The notes beneath the pieces are model-generated. The model worked only from the letters and a program-made list of their open reading frames with translations, was not told where the DNA came from and did not search any database. A program made the translations under genes and the position numbers. A DNA stretch of 64,000 nt from Balaenoptera acutorostrata (Eukaryota; Chordata; Mammalia; Artiodactyla; Balaenopteridae), in contig NC_080071.1 in assembly GCF_949987535.1 (NCBI RefSeq), positions 28,666,236 through 28,730,235 of the forward strand, given 5' to 3'. Positions 1-12,080 of the stretch are shown here, in pieces (position 1 is the stretch's first letter; every line of letters starts with the position of its first letter).

Positions 1-2289
1 TTCAAAAAAATTAATATACAATAAAAATTACAGCACATGATTATTAATTTTTATATTCTTTGAAGGCATTTCAGTGCAGTTCTTCAGCATACTTAGCTAG
101 TTGAGAATAACTCTCCTTTCTTGTCCCTACTTTAAATGCACTTTAGGTACATCACAAGTGCACATTGAGCACATCACTTATTGCTTTTAGGTGTTAAAAG
201 CATTGACTCAAAATAACTGGTTGATTGAATTCTTGTTAATCTCTATATTCATGGTATATGTTTGGAATTTTCAAATCTTGCACAGCATTTTCCCTTCAAC
301 TCCTTTTACTGGTTAAGTTCATGGGTAATCAACATGTAGAATTTAAAAATGGTAAAATTCTTAAGAAATTAGATGTTATAAAGTGTGAAGGGCCTTGTAT
401 ATTTCCTGACACATAACAGCACTCAATCAATGGTAGCTCCTTCTATCTATCTCCTTCAATGCTTCCCTACTCTCTACCCCAGCAGATTACAAATGAGGAT
501 TCTAAGTGAGACTGAAATTAGCTGTAATTTACTTACCTGATTTCTCACTTGAATTGATGACAAACTCCAGCCCATAACCCAACATTCCTGTCTCTACTTC
601 AATCTCTTTCCATCCCTATTTTACTAGTAGATACATTCACCAGTGAAATTGGAACTAATTACCCTTTATTTTTCCTGATTTTTCCTCATTGTGAAGAAAA
701 CCCAAATGATCAGAGTAATTAATTTGTAGTCATAATTAATGATTATCTTGAAATGCTTTGTTTGCATGGATTATCTTGGAATGCTTACATCAGAGCCAAA
801 TCTGTTTTATGGTGCTTTTTCCTTCTTCTTGGATTTTATATAAGGATTTAAAATGTATTCCTCCCAGTGAGCAAGACTGATGACCATAAAGGCTCAGAGG
901 GACAGTGAAAGAAGGAGGCAGGTTTGTATAACAGGAACTCTTCATGACCCTATTAGCAGGCAAATTGTACTGTCTCAGTCTTCCTAAAGGAACTTGTAAT
1001 GTCACATGGAACATATATTGCCAAGAAATAAGCCCAAATCAATTTCATCATAGGACATGAGTAGCGTTCTCTACTATGTTATGTGTTGTCAAAAATGAGT
1101 GGCATTCCTTTTCTTGTGTTTTTAACTGGTTTCTGTTTGGTTAATAAGACCTCCGTGTTGACAAATAATACTTTCTTAGGAGAGGTAATGTGCACTTTTC
1201 ATTCTTTTGGACATCTGAACCTCCTGTACTTGGGGACTCCACCACCCCATGAGGCAAAACCAGCCTCCACTAGGAGAAGCAGCAAATACCATACATTCAC
1301 TCTCCTGGCCCTCCTGGTATCTAGGACCCAAGCTTGTGAACTAGACTGCACCAGTCAGACACCTCCAACTCAGTCTTTGCATAAAGAAGTAATAAAATGG
1401 CATGAGAAGCAGGGACTATGCAGAATCAGTTTTGGTGATGGCTGGTGGCGGAGATTAGCTACATCAATTTTCAAGAAAGAGCCATTCTAGAAGCAATATC
1501 TGTTATATAGTATCAACGGCTTTGGCAATGAGTGTGTCCACTGTCAGCAGCACAGGTGCCTTCTCCAGAAGGTTCTGCAGCATTTTTCAGCACTGTTCCT
1601 GGCTACAAAGCCTCCAAGTCTTCTTCTGTGAGAATAAGTATATTTCTGGAGTCTTATTCCTGGAGATTCTGTGAAATACACTTCTGCTATGAAATGTCTC
1701 TTTAACAAAGTACCTGTCCTATTTAAATCAGTTAGACTCTGATGCTTGACACTGGGAGCTGTGACTGATAAAACAATATATAAATTACAAATCTTAACAT
1801 TCTTATTTTATCATCTAGATGAGAGGCACACAACAGGACCTTTTAGGAAAGAGTTAAGTGTGAGAAGAATTGTATAATAGTAGATTAAATCACTGTGAAC
1901 TGACTCTCCACTGGGTACCAGTTCATGAACGACGAACCAGAGAAAAACTGGATAGGTGATCAGAAAGCCACTCTCTGGCCATGCCTCTATAGAAATGTCC
2001 ATGTCCTAGGGGCCAGAATGACTTAGAAGAATTATGCATAGGCACCTTTTTGCTTCTCGTTGAAAAATGCCCCAAATCCACTACTTCTCTGGTTGAAAAA
2101 ATGTACATATTGAAACTTGTTTTTTCTTTCGTTTCTGGGCTTAATTCTACAATGAAAAAATTCATGGCAAAATTTATTGACATAACCACAGACAATCTAC
2201 TTTCCTTCAATCTTTTTTTTTTTTTTTTGCCTTGTTTACTATGTATCCCAAGTTACTAGGAAAATAGCTGATGCAGAGTAAGTGTGCAA
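1..2289. other. Intronic sequence, no gene seen
   Basis: This stretch lies 5' of the first XIRP2 exon in the window and is presumably XIRP2 intron. It is AT-rich. The only open frames are short (up to 135 codons at 1083-1490), with no domain, no splice context and no similarity I recognise. I looked for the conserved XIRP2 exon that encodes the start methionine region and did not find it here. No young repeat is visible; diverged repeat pieces may be present but I cannot assign them. Confidence 0.6.
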
Positions 2290-2400
2290 TGAATATGTTA
2301 AGCAAAGATAGCAAATACTAATGTAGCACTTATGAGCCAGGTTTTCACATATGTCAACTGGCTTTCTCCTCACAATAACCTTCTGAGATAGGCATTATTT

Positions 2401-2508
2401 TTAGCTGCCTGCCCCCTACTTTTTTTTTTAATATTATTTTTATTTATTTATTTTTAGCTGCCTGCCCCCTACTTTTTTTTTTTAATATTATTTTTATTTA
2501 TTTATTTT
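2401..2508 (+). repeat. 53-bp tandem duplication beside a SINE tail
   Basis: Two adjacent copies of a unit that begins ttagctgcctgccccctact, continues with a T-run and ends in a TTTATTTATTT stretch. Copy one starts at 2401 and copy two at 2454; they differ mainly by one T in the T-run. The second copy runs directly into the SINE body. A further copy of the short ccccctacttttttt segment follows the SINE at about 2774-2790. Confidence 0.85.
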
Positions 2509-2773
2509 TGGCTGTGTTGGGTCTTCATTTCTGTGCGAGGGCTTTTCTCTAGTTGCGGCAAGCGGGGGCCACTCTTCATCGTGGCGCGCGGGCCTCTCAC
2601 TATCGCGGTCTCTCTCGTTGCGGAGCACAGGCTCCAGACGCGCAGGCTCAGTAGTTGTGGCTCACGGGCCCAGCCGCTCCGCGGCATGCGGGATCCTCCC
2701 AGACCAGGGCTCGAACCCGTGTCCCCTGCATTTGCAGGCAGACTCCCAACCACTGTGCCACCAGGGAAGCCCC
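2505..2773 (-). mobile_element. Cetacean CHR-type tRNA-derived SINE
   Basis: Reverse-oriented SINE. On the - strand it begins with the GGGCTTCCCTGGTGGC head, carries a tRNA-like B-box region (GGTTCGAGCCC) and ends in an (AAATA)n-type tail, seen here as TTTATTTATTT on the + strand. The ccccctacttttttt target duplication flanks it. It interrupts a MIR element. Confidence 0.9.
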
Positions 2774-2894
2774 CCCCTCCCCTACTTTTTTTTGACAAGA
2801 AATGAACCATGGAAGATCTAAGTAACTTGCCCAAGAAAGTGAGCAAATGTGATCCTAACTCAGGAAAGCTGACTCCAGAGTCTGTGCCTTATTT

Positions 2895-3890
2895 TTTTTT
2901 TTATTCAGCTGATAGTCATTAAGCACTCAGCATATGTCAAGCACAAAAGATTCAATGATGAGTATGATATTATTTTGCCCTCAAGAAGCTCACTCTATCA
3001 GAGAGAAACACATATAACAAATAATTACAAGGGCAATATGGTAGATTCTATCATGAAAAATATAAATGAGGTTTGTTGGGACACAAGGAGGTTGTGATAA
3101 ACTTTACTCTGGATGAAGGATGGTCAAGGAGGGGAATCTGAGGGTGGAGGATGCTTCAGCTGAGACTTAAAATAATTTTTTATAAATCCAGAATCACATT
3201 CTAGGTGAAAGGAACAACTTATGCAAAAGGTAAAATAGTGTGTTTGTGAATATAGTGAGGCACAATTGAGTCATGAAGCTGGAGATGTAGCCAAAGGCTG
3301 TATAAGAGAAAAACTTATATGCTATAATAAAGAATTTTTACTTTATTCTAAGGCAATCAAAAACCATTGAAGAAACAAATAGGGGAGTAATATGAATAGA
3401 TATGCATTTAAGAAACATTTTTTTCTAGTTGTATAGGATTGATATAAATAGTGTCGAGGGGCTTCCCTGGTGGCGCAGTGGTTGAGAATCCGCCTGCCAA
3501 TGCAGGGGACACGGGTTCGAGCCCTGGTCTGGGAAGATCCCACATGCCGCGGAGCAACTAGACCCGTGAGCCACAGCTACTGAGCCTGTGCGTCTGGAGC
3601 CTGTGCTCCGCAACAAGAGAGGCCGCGACGGTAAGAGGCCCGTGCACCGCGATGAAGAGTGGCCCCCACTTGCCGCAACTAGAGAAAGCCCTCACACAGA
3701 AACGAAGACCCAACACAGCCAAAAATAAATTAAAAAAAAAAAAATTGGTGTCGAGGTTAGACTGAAGAAGGTAAGTTAGGAGACTACTGAAATAGCAGAT
3801 TAAATACATGAGGACTTAAACGGGTCAGAAGTTCTAGGGTAAAGAGGGCATTGACTCAAAATATAATTAAAGATAGAATTGGAAGAGCTT
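2895..3890 (+). repeat. Ancient interspersed repeat, family not assigned
   Basis: Text such as 'ccctcaagaagctcactct', 'aacaaataattacaa', 'gaggatgcttcagctgagac' and 'aggcaatcaaaaaccattga' matches the style of a very common old mammalian repeat that I cannot name with certainty. It continues after the younger SINE at 3460-3747, which split it. A related piece is at about 6060-6330. Confidence 0.45.
3460..3747 (+). mobile_element. Cetacean CHR-type tRNA-derived SINE
   Basis: Forward SINE with the GGGCTTCCCTGGTGGC head, tRNA-like A and B box region, 'gaggccgcgacggtaagagg' mid-section and an A-rich tail ending about 3746. The target duplication gtgtcgagg is exact at 3451-3459 and 3748-3756, so both ends are well defined. 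It lies inside an older repeat and gives only shadow open frames. Confidence 0.95.
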
Positions 3891-4170
3891 ATAAATCAAT
3901 TGGATATTGGTGAAGAGGGGTAATAATAAAAAGGTAGAATTCTTCTGTTTCTCTCTTTTGGTTTGCATTAATTAATGTAAGATATATGTTACCCCTGGTT
4001 TTCTTTTTCTTTAAAATTTTTTCATTCTTTTTGCAAGCTTTTTTTTGTATCACTGCTCCTTAAGACTAAGTTTTAGCCCCTTTTATTGTACTTTTATGTT
4101 TATTTATATCCAAGTGCCTTTTTTGTTTTAAGATGTCTTACGTCTGTGTTAGATTGAAATCTTGTATACA

Positions 4171-4198
4171 TGTATGTGTGTGTGTGTGTGTGTGTGTA
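4171..4198 (+). repeat. (TG)n microsatellite
   Basis: A nearly pure TG dinucleotide run of about 14 units in intronic sequence. The flanks at 3891-4740 hold no gene or recognisable element. Confidence 0.95.
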
Positions 4199-4741
4199 TA
4201 AAAAACATACATCTACATAAAACTTCTAGAAGGTGTCCTTTACTGCAAATTGAATGTTTTTATGTATCCTGTTCTTTTTAGTTTGTCAAATAAGTATTGT
4301 TGTTTATATTACTAATATGTTTGATGGCCCAGTTGAGGGTACATCTTTTACATGTTCTTTTAATGTACCTTCAGCATTTTTGGATGCTGGGATATGGCTC
4401 TATAAATAACACTTTGGGGAAAGTAGAGGACAAAGTTTTAGTAGTGAAAGCTGGCATTACTTATTCATAAACCTCCCTCTTTGAAGTCAAATATTCCTAC
4501 TTTCAAATTAAGTATTTTTATTAAAAATTTAGAAGTTTTGCTCTTTATAGCTAAATATGACCAAAGCATAATTGTTTTGAGCGCAGAAAGAGCTGAAATT
4601 AATTGAATGATAGTGCTTCTCTCAGAGATTTATACAACAAACCTGCATAATTCATGCATGTGTATACATTACAAATCTTGTCTCAAGAGAATTTCAAGCT
4701 AAGTGAGCCATTTTTATTCCATTAGATATGTATGTACATTT

Positions 4742-4922
4742 TTTAAAATTAATTAATTAATTAATTTGGCTGCACTGGGTCTTTGTTGCGGCGTGTAGGA
4801 TCTTTTTAGCTGTGGAATGCAGGCTCTTAGTTGCAGCATGCGGGATCTAGTTCCCTGACCAGGGATCTAACCCAGGCATTGGGAGCACAGAGTCTTAACC
4901 GCTGGACCACCAGGGAAATCCT
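4742..4922 (-). mobile_element. Older, shorter tRNA-derived SINE
   Basis: Reverse-oriented and diverged SINE. On the - strand it reads from a GGATTTCCCTGGTGGTCC-type head, through a tRNA-like region, to a tail seen as (TTAA)n on the + strand (4746-4767). It lacks the long mid-section of the younger CHR copies and is more like the Bov-tA or CHR-1 type. A short tgtacat repeat flanks it. Confidence 0.85.
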
Positions 4923-4924
4923 GT

Positions 4925-7900
4925 ACATATTTTTATACATTGCACAGATATAGAGATAGATGAATAGACAGATGATTGATATGTAGATAGGTTGGTAGAT
5001 AAAACTTTTACTAAAACAGTACTGACAATGCCTAGCAAAATGCTATAGAGATAGTTGGTGCTCAGTAGCTATTGGTTGAGTAAATAAATGTATAAGTGAA
5101 GCTATATACGATCACTCACATTTAGGGATGCAGTGATTTCAAAGGAAAAAGTTACTATCTTAATCTTTTTTCTGAATGTTTTGCATCATCAGTCTCTTAG
5201 GATCCAACAGTCCAACTAGGACACACTCATAGCTTCAGGCAGCATTACTACTGAACCAAGTAAAATTGTAGTCTTCACTTCCAAATATATTGCGTTATAT
5301 GAAGAATCATGACTTACATTTGCCTTGATTCTTCTTTTCCCTTGATATTAAAAATAAGGATAAAGTATTGTCTTTTATTGTCATCATAAATACCTCAACT
5401 TAATTTTTTGATGTCATAGTAATTCTGCTCAACACATTTCTACTGCTATTGCTACATGATGCTTGGCAATACATCAGATTCACAAACTCAATGAATAATA
5501 ACAATTCACTAAAAAAAGAACATACAGACTAGTTTTTTTTTTTAGCACCATGAACATCTTTTTATAAAAAGACCACCTGAAAATAAATTTTCCTATTTTC
5601 CAATGTTCTTTACCTTTTTGTATGTGTTTATTACCTTCGTGTATTTTTTGGTTTCTTGGTACAGGCTTCTCCTCCCTCTAATGATGTCAACTGCTCTTCA
5701 CAGCGTCACAGCACTGCCCATATTCTTCCATAAATGTTCTGATCACTTGCAATGTTATCCAGAGACCTCTTCTGCATATACTTTGTCAGTGATTGACATG
5801 TTATTGTTATATGCATCAGCTTCAGTAACTCCACCTACAAGTCATAAAATGTTCAGTGTCAAAGATTGTCAGCCAAAATACCAAAAAATAAAATCATAGG
5901 ATTATGTGGGGAAAAAATAGAATTTTAATTTTTAAATTAGATTTTTATAAAATCATAAAATTTTCACACTCCTGGGAAAAAAAGTGACTATTTGCTCATG
6001 ATATTACTATTGACTATTTGCTCATAATATTACTATTCACTCCTTGATATTTTGGGGGGCATCTACTCTCTACCAGGAAGCTAAATATTGGGATTTGAGG
6101 ATGCATGAATTCAGTTAAAGGAAAGGGTCGTATTATCAAATAATGAATGTGAAATGGATAGGTAGATAATAGAGGTATGTACTGACCATATAGGAATACA
6201 ATAAAAGAAGCAGTAATAGGGAACTCTGTATAGAGAAGTCAGGAAAGGTTTCAAATAGAAAATAATTTTTGAGCCAAGACTCAGAAGTGTATAGTGAATG
6301 AGGAAAAGCCCTAACCTGAAGCTCCAATGCTAGGGATGTCAAATTTTATACTGTAAAGTTTTAAAGTAAATTTTTAAAACATAAAGAGAAAATTCAGGGC
6401 AAAAAGAAAGCATGTTTGAATTCAAACATATCAAAATCTAGACAAACACAATATATCAACCACAAATTTTTATGCTCATCACTTAAAAGAAAGAACTGAT
6501 TATTCTTTCAAACCTTGAATCAACTGACATTTTTGCTAACATAAATAGCACATTTTTGGTATTGTTTCTGTCTGTTTGACAATGATGCATATAACATTAA
6601 TACATCATAACCCTTCCTAGTTTTATTAAGAATGAGGTTAGTGACGGGTAAAATTGCTGAGTTACTGGCATTGAGCATGAGCTGTTTTTTCCACTCTAGT
6701 GAGGCAGTTATCATCTACTCTTCTGCCAGTCTTCCATCACACTTTTTTCTACTGGGTGTACTTCTAAGAGTCACAATAATAGTGAGTCACCATAAAAAGT
6801 CTGTCCTTTTCTTTCCTTACTCATTATGCTAGCATGAGTTTGCATTTTTATCAGTGGAAATGTACAATGTCTTTTCCTGTAATGATAATAACAGTGGCAA
6901 GTTGGGTAGGCAGAGTGTGAACTCTTTCCTGTGCTGGAGAAATCTCCTTAGGAGAAGTGTACATCCATGAGAGACTCTTGTAATATACTTGACTAATCTA
7001 TGAGCTGATATCAGATTGGCGTGAGCTATGCAAATATTATAACATTTTGTGATCATGCCACATTTTCTCCTTTAGATTCCAAAATTAGACCACGTATATC
7101 ATCCGTGTTTCTTTTCATGGATGAATGAGATTTAAAAAAAGAGTTGAAGTGTGATTTAGTAACTTACCCAAGATTATAGCATATCTAATATAAAGGAGGG
7201 AATGAGTACTATCCCCATTCCTGACTTTGGTTAATCCACCTGTGAACAAAACTGCATTTTTCTTCTTGCAGCCCAATCTATATTTGAATTTAATTTTTAA
7301 GTACCAATTTCATGAACTGTTTCATGTGAATTTGCATATGGTATTCTGGCCAGAATTCTTTATTACATTTTATTTGTGTAATTTGATTTCTTCCTGAGCA
7401 TTATGATGATCCACCCTTTCATCTAACCCTTCACTCTATAGACACCAGCAATTGCGAAGAATGAAAGTCAGATTTAAAATCCAACTCTACTAGTTGCATA
7501 ATATGAAACACAGTAAATGATGGAAACAAAATCTTGGAATATTTTAAGACAGACGTTATGTAAACTGCAGAAAACAGGGGGCAGTAAAATTGATGCATTG
7601 ACACTGACATACCAAACTAGTGTAGCAATTACAGTTGTATTTAGTAATAGCACATAGTGCTGAAGAAGAAACTTATAACTTTAAACTAAATTTATGTATC
7701 CTTCTACTGTTTATGTTGTGTCATCTCCCACAAGAAAATATATTTAAAGATGATAGGCAGGTTGTTTTAAAAATGTCAACTTGGTGTTAAAAACTCTATT
7801 AGTGAGTGATGGGAACAGTGACCAACTGAAAAGTATATGCCCCAACTAAGACAGGTGGCCACTACTTTGTTCCAGCAAGCCACTGCCATGTTGGAATATG

Positions 7901-8700
7901 GCATATTGCCAGATCTTCAAAATTTTCAAACATAAGCAGAAATCTTGATTTTTTGGTAGGTTTTAATTAGTTCAAGACTTTAAAAACATTGAGTGGGTCA
8001 ATTAATCTTGTCTCTGGGCCACAGCTTGTCATCTGGGCCTCTAGGCAGAGACGTGATTCTATAGTAATGATCATTGTGCCCTTCAATAAGGATCTTGGTA
8101 CTGGTCAAGTTCCCATGTCCTTTGCTCTTTCACTGTCTTTTTAATCAGTACTTCCTATTTCTCGGTGTGTCATAAGAAAGCCATAGAATATCCCCATTAT
8201 ATTCCTATAGATGGAAAGACTTGCCATAGTTGTAAACAGTTATTATGCAAAGAGTTGTTATTTGTGCCCATGCATTTTTTTCTGTCTGTGGTCTTCAATG
8301 ACAGTTATTGTTCCCTCCAGCCTAATGTTATTAATACCCTTAAATAAAACTTGATTACGCAAAACTTTTTATTATATAGAATTATGATTTTTTGAACTTA
8401 AAGGAAAGAATATGAATTGTTTATTTTCTATACCCCCTCTTGAAAAAGTAAAGTACACATTTTGTTCATTGTTCTAACCCCAGGTTCTAGGACATTCTCA
8501 GGCAAATAGAAGGTTGAATGAAGTTCATTTATTAATGGAAATTTGCTATTTTATTCATTCATTCGTTAAGTAAACTTTTCCTTAGCATAAACTATGTGTC
8601 AAGCATGTTAATAAATATCTATTGATATATGTGGATCATTAACTAGGGCTAAAAACCCATTCTGCTTAGGAAAAGATTACACTGGCCTTTAATTTAATGA
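4925..8700. other. Intronic sequence, no gene seen
   Basis: AT-rich intron of XIRP2. The open frames are short, with low-complexity translations. A piece near 6060-6330 resembles the old repeat at 2895-3890. I see no exon with good splice sites, no RNA gene and no young mobile element. Confidence 0.6.
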
Positions 8701-8714
8701 GATATAATTTATAT

Positions 8715-8870
8715 TTTTTCAGCTTTATTGAGGTATAATTGAAAAAATTATAAGATATTTAAAGTGTACATCGTGATAATTTGATAGACATACACACTGT
8801 GAAAGGATTCCTCCCATCTAGTTAATTAACACACCCAATGAAATGTAATTGACGTTTTAAAGTGTAAACC
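8715..8870 (+). repeat. Old L1 3' region fragment
   Basis: The text 'tttcagctttattgaggtata' followed by 'gtgtacatcgtgataatttg' and 'gttaattaacacaccc' is typical of the 3' part of old mammalian L1 (L1M) elements. It is short and diverged, with no coding capacity. Confidence 0.6.
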
Positions 8871-9847
8871 TACATTTTGGCTTCAATTCTCTGAAGGACT
8901 TTTGGGAGGGTATCAATTTTTTGTCTTAATTCTCCTTCCTAGATAGTGTAGTAAGATCAGATAATACTGTATATCTCGAAGCAAATGTCTGACTGCCACT
9001 TGGTTAATCAGAACTTTAACCCTGTATACCAGATACCCGTGGGGGTAAGCCAGACACTACAAGTCCACTAGCAAGAAAAAAAATCACAAGTCAAGATCTC
9101 ATGAGTTAACTTTAAACTTATTCTTGGTTTAAAGCTTTAGAATTTGATCCCTTAGAACTATTTAACTCCATGTTTTTTTAAAAAAAAAAAGTTAGTGCTC
9201 CTATTTGATTAATAGTAATAATGCCCCTTTGCTCACTTGACTATTCTCTACTAAGACAAAAATTTTTAAATCCCATCTCAAAAACAGTATTTGTTAGTCA
9301 TGTAGATATCAAGGGTAAAATGAAATCCCAACTTCAAAGGCGTTCAAATAGGTGTGTTCTTGGAGAGTCATCTGTCTATGTCCTTATTTTTTGACGTTAA
9401 GATTTTTAGCAGTATGCCAGCTGCTTCACCATATCAATCAGTCAATCAGTCAATCATATACTTGTGTCAGATCACATTCTGTAGTAACAGCAGGGCTGGA
9501 TCACCAAAATTAATAGGAGTTTCAACCCTCCAATTCAGCCAGGATCACTGTGCTAACGTAACCAAAATCAAAAGTAGCGCCATGTGTGAAGATAGAGACA
9601 CACTAGCATAATATGGCCTATTTATATTGGTTATATTTAATGGTTATATTCTTCAATTGAACTCTGGATGTGTCATCAAACCAGAAGGCCACCTTGAAGA
9701 TGGGAATGTCTTTCTGTAGAATGAAAATCTGGCTTATAAACAACAAAATATATTTCTTTTTCATAAAGGGTTTTCATTTTCTTTTTGAGATTCGTCTTTG
9801 CCATGTTGGGTATGAGTTGCCTCATTAACATTTGTTCCTTTCTAAGG

Positions 9848-10316
9848 GTAGTAGGCAGAATAATGGCTCCTGAAGATATCTATGTCTTAATCCTCAGAGT
9901 TTGTGAATATGTTAAGTTACATGGCAAAGAAGAATTAAGGTTGCAGATGAAATTACAGCTGCTAAGTAGCTGACCTTTTGCCAGGGAGATAATCCTGAAT
10001 ATTCTGGATTAGTCCAGTGTAATCACAGTGGTCCTTAAAAGTGAAAGAGGGGATCACAAGAGAAAATCAGAGAGGTGGCAGAATGAGAAAAAGTTCAACT
10101 TGATAGAGGAGGGGGGCCATGAGCCAATGAAAGTGGGCAGTCTCTAGAACTGCAAGAGGCAAGAGAATGGATTCTCTCCTAGAGCCTGCAGAAAGGAATG
10201 CATGCCTTCTGACACCTGCCAACAACCAGTAAGACCCATTCAGGGCTTCTGACCTACAGAACTGTAAGATATTAACTTTGTGGTAATTGTTACAACAGCC
10301 AAGTAAACTAATATAC
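9848..10316 (+). repeat. Solo MaLR-type LTR (MLT1-like)
   Basis: A forward solo LTR. The start 'gtagtaggcagaataatggc' and the end 'gtaattgttacaacagccaa' with 'aaactaatata' are characteristic of MLT1-class ERVL-MaLR LTRs. No internal region or coding sequence is present. It ends about 127 bp before the first XIRP2 exon in the window. Confidence 0.8.
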
Positions 10317-10410
10317 TGAGGAAACAGGTTTTTTTTCAGAAGCGTCTGTCACTGAAATTGCATTAATAAAATAAAAGTTAAAATTTTCAGAATTTTCTTA
10401 AGGCAGTGTC

Positions 10411-10437
10411 CATTCATTCATTCATTCATCCATTCAT
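10411..10437 (+). repeat. (CATT)n tract in a splice acceptor
   Basis: About five CATT units followed by imperfect ones (catccattcatt). The tract runs to within a few bases of the acceptor AG at 10442-10443, so it serves as the pyrimidine-rich part of the acceptor for the exon at 10444. Confidence 0.85.
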
Positions 10438-10443
10438 TTTCAG

Positions 10444-10554
10444 GAGGTAATCCGTAGCAGCCAGGTCGACATTGCAGGACACAACCAGGAAATGGAAAAA
10501 AATGAACAAGAAACTTACAAAGCACACAAAATTGATGTTCTTGGAACAGAAATG
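10444..10554 (+). CDS. XIRP2: XIRP2 exon (N-terminal region, 37 codons)
   Basis: Internal coding exon, too short to stand out as an open frame. The acceptor is ...catttTCAG and the donor is gaaatg|gtaact. Its 111 bp are read in phase 0 and give E-V-I-R-S-S-Q-V-D-I...K-I-D-V-L-G-T-E-M, which lines up with the segment of mammalian XIRP2 just before the '[10 protein letters not shown]' exon. The conserved anchors are SSQV, QEM, NEQE and KID-V-GTEM. The start Met is in upstream exons outside the window. The sequence is more diverged than the following exons. No domain is visible; it is part of the N-terminal region shared by long and short isoforms. Confidence 0.85.
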
Positions 10555-10932
10555 GTAACTATTTAGAAAGACAACACTTTCCACACAGTTTGCAGAACTG
10601 TGTGGAAATTCTGACCTTGTTATAAACAGTTGCTTTTATTGTCCTTTATGTATTTAATATCAATACACATCAGTGTCTCTTTCCCTACTTTGGGGTTGAT
10701 ATTCTTTGAAAAATAAAATGAGCACCCTAAAAATATAGGTGCACTTTAGGTGTCAATTCATATTTGTTCTGTTATAGCATGAACCCATGCATTAAAATAA
10801 ATGATCAAAGTGTAATCAATGTGCACTGAAGTCTTGGATGAAAATCACTGTGCAATGAAGAATATGTGTGCAATACTGAAATAATTGACTTCTTAAAAAC
10901 AATGATTTATTTAAAATTATCTTTAAACACAG

Positions 10933-11005
10933 GTCTCTCATCTTGAAAAACACACTGAGGAAATAAATCAAGCTTCTCCACTCCATCAATATGTTCAAGA
11001 AACAG
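10933..11005 (+). CDS. XIRP2: XIRP2 exon ([10 protein letters not shown] segment)
   Basis: Internal exon of 73 bp. The acceptor is 'aacacAG' at 10931-10932 and the donor is aaacag|gtaag, a strong consensus. It enters in phase 0 and leaves one base into a codon. The translation [13 protein letters not shown]...Y-V-Q-E-T is a clear match to the XIRP2 N-terminal region. The split codon is completed as Val by the next exon (g|tc). The segment is charged and probably not a folded domain. Confidence 0.93.
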
Positions 11006-11649
11006 GTAAGAATCTGGTATTATTTCACCCCAATATATCTTTTTCCTATTGATGTTTCTGTGTTTGAATGGAGGACTTCCAAAGCACAAACCTTCCCACT
11101 AAATAAAGTTAGTAACTATGACTTATGATCCCAAAGGGGACAGAGTAGTATTTCTATATATAATTAGGTTCTGCCTGTGGTACGAGATGCAGTAAGCTTC
11201 TAAAATAGTTCATTGCCCTTCAACCCTATGATGTATTCATCCAAAACGCCTAGAAGGTGATAAGCCAGCCAGCCATGCATTTTGCTCAGGGATCCAGAAT
11301 AAAACTTGATGTTATCAAGCTCCCTGGGAACAGAAAAGTTATCTAGATTGTATTACTTTTAATAACAAATTTAAGCACGTTTAAGTCTAATTCTCTAACC
11401 CACAGATATGAGATGAGACTACAGGCAAACCTGTGCAAGTTTGCATAAGATGGGTACAGGGTGTCTTGCCTATAAAAGGGGAATGAGAAGTTTTGCTGTC
11501 CCAAAGTGCTAAAAGGGTAGATTTTAGCCAACTGTGACCCAAACGTTATTTGACTATACCTGAATTTGGTTTTTAGTTTTGCTTAAAGAAGTAGCTCTTC
11601 CTTTTCTGTTCTTCTACTGTTCTTTTCTTGTTTTATAACTTTTATTTTT

Positions 11650-11938
11650 CTTTTTGAGCATACCAGCAAAACATGCTTGTAGAAAATTCGGAAAATACAT
11701 ACAATTAAAATAAACAGCACTTTCATTACTTATGACTTTCCATCCAGAGATAATCACCACCATTTTTCCTCCTATATTTCTTGACATATACTAATTTACA
11801 TAATGAAATACTGCCATATGTATACATTTATATCCTGAATATTTTTACTTAACTTACATTATGAGAAGTTTTCCATAGCATTATAATGTCTTCTCAAACA
11901 TCATATTTATTAGTTACATAATATCTCTGGTGTTGTTT
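11650..11938 (+). repeat. Old LINE fragment in the intron
   Basis: The text 'gaaaattcggaaaatacata' and 'ccagagataatcaccaccat', followed by an AT-rich run to 'cttaacttacattatgag', resembles a widely dispersed old LINE 3' region. It ends just before the acceptor of the exon at 11950. The family assignment is tentative. Confidence 0.45.
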
Positions 11939-11949
11939 TCTGTTTGTAG

Positions 11950-12080
11950 TCATAGATACACCTGAGGATGAAGAGATTCCAAAGGTTTCAACTAAGTTTT
12001 TAAAAGAACAATTTGAAAAGTCTGCCCAGGAAAAGGTCCTTTATTCTGACAAAGAGACGACCCCAACCAAGCAGATTAAG
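11950..12080 (+). CDS. XIRP2: XIRP2 exon before the alternative giant exon
   Basis: 131-bp exon with acceptor ctgtttgtAG and donor attaag|gtaaga. It completes the split Val codon, then reads [28 protein letters not shown]..., ending in K-Q-I-K exactly in phase 0. This is one of the best conserved N-terminal parts of XIRP2. Because it ends in phase 0, it can splice either to the giant exon (12743, phase 0) or directly to the LIM exon (24190), where phase 0 opens the LIM reading frame. It is therefore the donor of the main isoform choice. Confidence 0.95.

Larger units (their letters stand above)
2290..2890 (+). repeat. MIR-like ancient SINE split by a younger SINE
   Basis: The left part (about 2290-2400) has the MIR-type text on falling tissue counts of C/T runs and 'aaccttctgagataggcatta'-like core. 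The right part (about 2800-2890) has 'taacttgcccaag' and 'agctgactccagagtctgtgcct', the usual MIR 3' half. The two halves are separated by the tandem duplication at 2401-2508 and the SINE that follows, so the MIR predates both. Confidence 0.6.

Noticed and set aside
1083..1490. 135-codon open frame in the upstream intron
   Set aside because: No recognisable domain, no splice-site context and no biased codon use that I can see; expected by chance in this length of sequence.
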